In this document: positions 61,586 through 64,000 of the stretch, piece by piece
Layout: every line of letters begins with the position of its first letter
How positions within the stretch are numbered: position 1 is the first letter of the stretch
Origin: Gammaproteobacteria bacterium
Lineage (GTDB): Bacteria > Pseudomonadota > Gammaproteobacteria > DSM-16500
Direction: 5' to 3'
Length of the DNA: 64,000 nt
Assembly (NCBI GenBank): GCA_021324305.1
Contig: JAJPJI010000024.1
Span: 1 to 64,000, forward strand
The notes under the pieces: model-generated
Told to the model about the DNA's origin: nothing
What the model saw: only the letters and a program-made list of their open reading frames with translations
The model's database searches: none
Translations under genes and position numbers: made by a program

Positions 61586-63337
61586 ATGCGTCAATATGGA
61601 ACGCTTGACAAGGATCAGCTGATCAAATCTGACCATTATTCAGCTTGGCAATTAATTAAGGCTTACTGGCAGTCAAAAGAGCGATTCTCAGCCTATCTGC
61701 TTACCATCTTGATTCTGGTCCTCACAATTGCTCTTGTCGGTTTCGATGTGGTGTTTAATTACTGGTACAATTATTTTTACAATGCGCTGCAAGCTTATGA
61801 TGTGCATTCAAGCGTGAAACTGCTGGTAATCTTTTTTGTATTGGCTGCCATCAATATTGTCTTGCAGGTTTATCGTTTCTATATCTCCCAGTTGTTTGGA
61901 TTGCGCTGGAGACGCTGGTTAACCGAGCAGCTGCTGGGTGTGTGGCTTGCGAAACGCGGTTATTATTATCTGGAAAATTTTGATGTCAAAACTGATAATC
62001 CTGATCAGCGTATTCAGGAAGATGCCGGAACACTGATTAGTAATTCGATTGATTTGACAGTAGGCCTGGTTGCGGCGATAACCACATTTCCTGCCTTTGT
62101 TTACATACTCTGGAGCTTGTCGGGTGTTCTCACTATTCCTCTTGGTCCTTTGGGTACGCTGCATATCCATGGGTATCTGGTGTGGGTGGGTTTGATCTAT
62201 AATCTCATCGGTACGCTGACCACATTCAAGATTGGCAGGCCGCTTGTGAATCTGAATTTCGAGCAGCAGCATCGCGAAGCAACATTTCGTTATGCGGCTA
62301 TCGATGTGCGCACACATGCCGAGCATGTCGCGCTCTATCGCGGCGAACATCATCAGAAGAGTATCCTCGACAAATTGTTTGGCAGGGTGCTGGATAACTG
62401 GTATGCAATTATTTTGCGGCAGAAATTATTATTATGGTTTACAGGCGGCTTCAATCAAACCGCTGTTTTGCTTCCGCTTATCGTTGCGCTTCCGAATTAC
62501 TTCGATAAGGTTTTTCTGCTTGGAGGGCTGATGCAGAGCATCAGGGCCTTCAGCAGCGTGCAGGATTCCCTGTCTTATCTGGTAAATTCATATACGCAAA
62601 TCGCACAATGGCGGGCGATTTCCGAACGTTTGCGAACATTCGTGAACCATCTGAATGATGCTGAAGTCAGGGCGGAAAATGAAAATCATCTCGTTATCAA
62701 TCATCATGACGAGAATGAGATCATCACAAAAAACGTCACTATCAAGACACCGGGCGGTGAAAAATTGCTGGAGAACATCAATCAGAAATTCATGCACGGC
62801 CAGAGCTATGTGATAAAAGGTGCTTCAGGAATTGGCAAGAGCACGTTTGTCAGGGCGTTGGCTGGAATCTGGCCTTTTGCCTCTGGCGAAGTGACTTTTC
62901 CGCAAGGCAAAAATGTCATGTATTTGCCGCAAAAAGCCTATATGCCAATCGGCACACTGGCGGAAGCGATCATGTTCCCGGACAGGCATCATCCGGAGCT
63001 TACCGGAGCTCTCACCGGTGTGCTGCATGACTGTCATCTGGATAACCTGATTCCCAGGTTAAATGAGACAGCGCAATGGTCTGAACAATTATCGCCCGGC
63101 GAACAACAGCGAATTGCATTCGCACGGGTATTATTGCATAAGCCTGACTGGGTCTTTATGGATGAAAGCACATCGATGCTGGATATGGCCAATGAAGCAC
63201 ATCTTTACAATCTACTAAAAGAGAGATTGCCAAATTGCTCCATCGTCAGTGTAGGCCATCACCCGAGTGTGGATGTGTTTCATGATCATGTGATTAACAT
63301 GGCGGATTATAGTCAGCATTCGCAGGTCATGGCTTAA
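61586..63337 (+). CDS. SbmA/BacA-type ABC transporter (YddA-like), fused permease-ATPase
   Basis: A 583-residue inner-membrane transporter. The N-terminal SbmA/BacA-like domain has six helices (QLFGLRWRRWLTEQLLGVWL, YYLENFDVKTDNPDQRIQED, FRYAAIDVRTHAEHVALYRGEH). The C-terminal ATPase has Walker A KGASGIGKSTFVRALAG, signature LSPGEQQRIAFARVLL and Walker B VFMDEST. Unlike SbmA itself, which lacks an ATPase, this is the YddA/BclA-like form. Relatives import or export antimicrobial peptides, bleomycin-like compounds or very long-chain fatty acids; BacA-type proteins are needed for chronic intracellular life in rhizobia and Brucella. CAGGGATAAC precedes the ATG. Confidence 0.92.
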   Translation: MRQYGTLDKDQLIKSDHYSAWQLIKAYWQSKERFSAYLLTILILVLTIALVGFDVVFNYWYNYFYNALQAYDVHSSVKLLVIFFVLAAINIVLQVYRFYISQLFGLRWRRWLTEQLLGVWLAKRGYYYLENFDVKTDNPDQRIQEDAGTLISNSIDLTVGLVAAITTFPAFVYILWSLSGVLTIPLGPLGTLHIHGYLVWVGLIYNLIGTLTTFKIGRPLVNLNFEQQHREATFRYAAIDVRTHAEHVALYRGEHHQKSILDKLFGRVLDNWYAIILRQKLLLWFTGGFNQTAVLLPLIVALPNYFDKVFLLGGLMQSIRAFSSVQDSLSYLVNSYTQIAQWRAISERLRTFVNHLNDAEVRAENENHLVINHHDENEIITKNVTIKTPGGEKLLENINQKFMHGQSYVIKGASGIGKSTFVRALAGIWPFASGEVTFPQGKNVMYLPQKAYMPIGTLAEAIMFPDRHHPELTGALTGVLHDCHLDNLIPRLNETAQWSEQLSPGEQQRIAFARVLLHKPDWVFMDESTSMLDMANEAHLYNLLKERLPNCSIVSVGHHPSVDVFHDHVINMADYSQHSQVMA

Positions 63338-63353
63338 CCGATCATTTGCGTAT

Positions 63354-64000
63354 TTATTTCTGGCATGAAGGACAGTACACGGTGCTGCGTTGTCCTATGC
63401 GTGCCGATTTCATCGATGAGCGGCAGCGCGGACAAGGTTTGCCCGCGTGTCCATAAGCCTGCAACTCTATACTGAAATACCCGGGCGTGCCGTCGCTTTT
63501 TGTGAAATCCTTCAGTGTAGTGCCGCCTTTTTGTATCGCTTTTTCAAGAATGGTTTTGATGGACGCGGCCAGATTTCTGTATTGTTCCAGGCCAAGCTTG
63601 CCGGCAGCGGTTTGTGGCCTGATTTTTGACAGGAAAAGCGCTTCTGTTGCATAGATATTCCCTACGCCGGCAATGATTCTGCTATCCATGATAAAGGATT
63701 TCACGGCCACTTTTCGGTTGCGTGCCCGTTCCCAGAGATAATCACCACTCAATGCGTCTGATAAGGGTTCCGGACCAATTTCCTTGAGTAGGGGATGCTG
63801 TAATGGGTCCTCGGCTGTCCAAAGCAATGCGCCAAAGCGGCGCGGGTCTGTGAAGCGCAGGATTTTCCCGTTATCAAAACTGATGTCGATATGGTCATGT
63901 TTTCGGGCTGGAACGAACTCTGGTAATATGCGCACACGCCCAGACATGCCGAGGTGGAGAATTAGTGTTCCAGTGTCAAATTCAAACAAGAGATATTTGC
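63354..64000 (-). CDS. mutM: Formamidopyrimidine-DNA glycosylase (Fpg/MutM), 5' partial
   Basis: A base-excision repair enzyme that removes 8-oxoguanine and nicks the strand. Only the C-terminal part is in the window: HLGMSGR, DPRRFGALLW, the helix-two-turns-helix region (GVGNIYATEALFLSKIRP), TTLKDF, and the C4 zinc finger CPRCRSSMKSARIGQRSTVYCPSC. The frame continues to the window edge, so the N-terminal catalytic Pro-Glu lies outside. It converges with the ABC transporter gene, leaving 16 nt between stops. Confidence 0.95.
   Translation of the reverse strand, partial: KYLLFEFDTGTLILHLGMSGRVRILPEFVPARKHDHIDISFDNGKILRFTDPRRFGALLWTAEDPLQHPLLKEIGPEPLSDALSGDYLWERARNRKVAVKSFIMDSRIIAGVGNIYATEALFLSKIRPQTAAGKLGLEQYRNLAASIKTILEKAIQKGGTTLKDFTKSDGTPGYFSIELQAYGHAGKPCPRCRSSMKSARIGQRSTVYCPSCQK

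Overview
The window looks like a chromosome segment of a host-associated gammaproteobacterium of the order Legionellales (Coxiella/Aquicella/Legionella-like). This is inferred from content, not from a search. Housekeeping genes have gammaproteobacterial type and order (miaB-ybeZ-ybeY-corC, ccmCDEFGH, pgk-pyk, waaF/waaC). Between them lie long, helical, eukaryotic-like or unrecognisable genes of the kind that encode Dot/Icm effectors: a U-box protein, an F-box-like protein, a DUF4116-repeat protein with a clan-CD-like His/Cys pair, an ankyrin-like protein and a large metallophosphoesterase. No secretion-system genes are present in the window, so effector status is inference.

Layout. 0-6 kb: a tandem-kinase gene (5' end cut by the window), gabD, two hypothetical genes and a Mut7-C/ubiquitin-like RNase gene. 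6-10 kb: a minus-strand group with a saccharopine/lysine dehydrogenase and an ALDH7 dehydrogenase (lysine to 2-aminoadipate), a thioesterase and a hypothetical. 10-17 kb: priA, an ornithine-cyclodeaminase-family gene coupled to a TauE/SafE permease, a slipin/NfeD pair, tRNA-Leu(CAA) and tRNA-Arg(CCT), and a RidA-family gene. 17-27 kb: an accessory block of effector-like genes, a GNAT acetyltransferase and a small outer-membrane protein, followed by decayed HAD and GNAT genes. 27.7-34.5 kb: an MFS transporter, corC, ybeY, phoH, miaB, a 2Fe-2S ferredoxin, rsmE and a DksA-type zinc finger. 34.6-37.6 kb: a possible peptide-tagging set (DUF1704 peptidase, RimK ligase, RimB-like protease) around a palindromic repeat.

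38-42.4 kb: a cytochrome c maturation operon, ccmC-D-E-F-G-H. ccmD is a 51-codon gene with ATGA overlaps on both sides. ccmF is interrupted by an apparent one-base deletion. 42.4-45.5 kb: a membrane-anchored U-box gene, a MacB-like permease and an F-box-like gene. 45.6-48.6 kb: a TrpXYZ-type ABC importer. Its leader holds two tiny ORFs, both ending Trp-Arg-x-stop and both overlapping a hairpin at the stop, which suggests tryptophan-dependent control. 48.7-51.4 kb: a polysaccharide deacetylase and a large phosphoesterase. 51.5-64 kb: pyk, pgk, nhaA, a phosphatidylcholine-synthase-like gene, a sugar-nucleotide epimerase, a Cys-rich secreted protein, a zf-CHCC protein, waaF, waaC, an OmpA-like lipoprotein, an SbmA/BacA-type ABC exporter and the 3' part of mutM.

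The points most worth a second look are the two-peptide leader before the ABC importer, the U-box and F-box-like genes close together, the DUF4116/His-Cys protein and the phosphoesterase (each behind a PmrA-box-like TTAA repeat), the ccmF frameshift, and the RimK/RimB/DUF1704 set.
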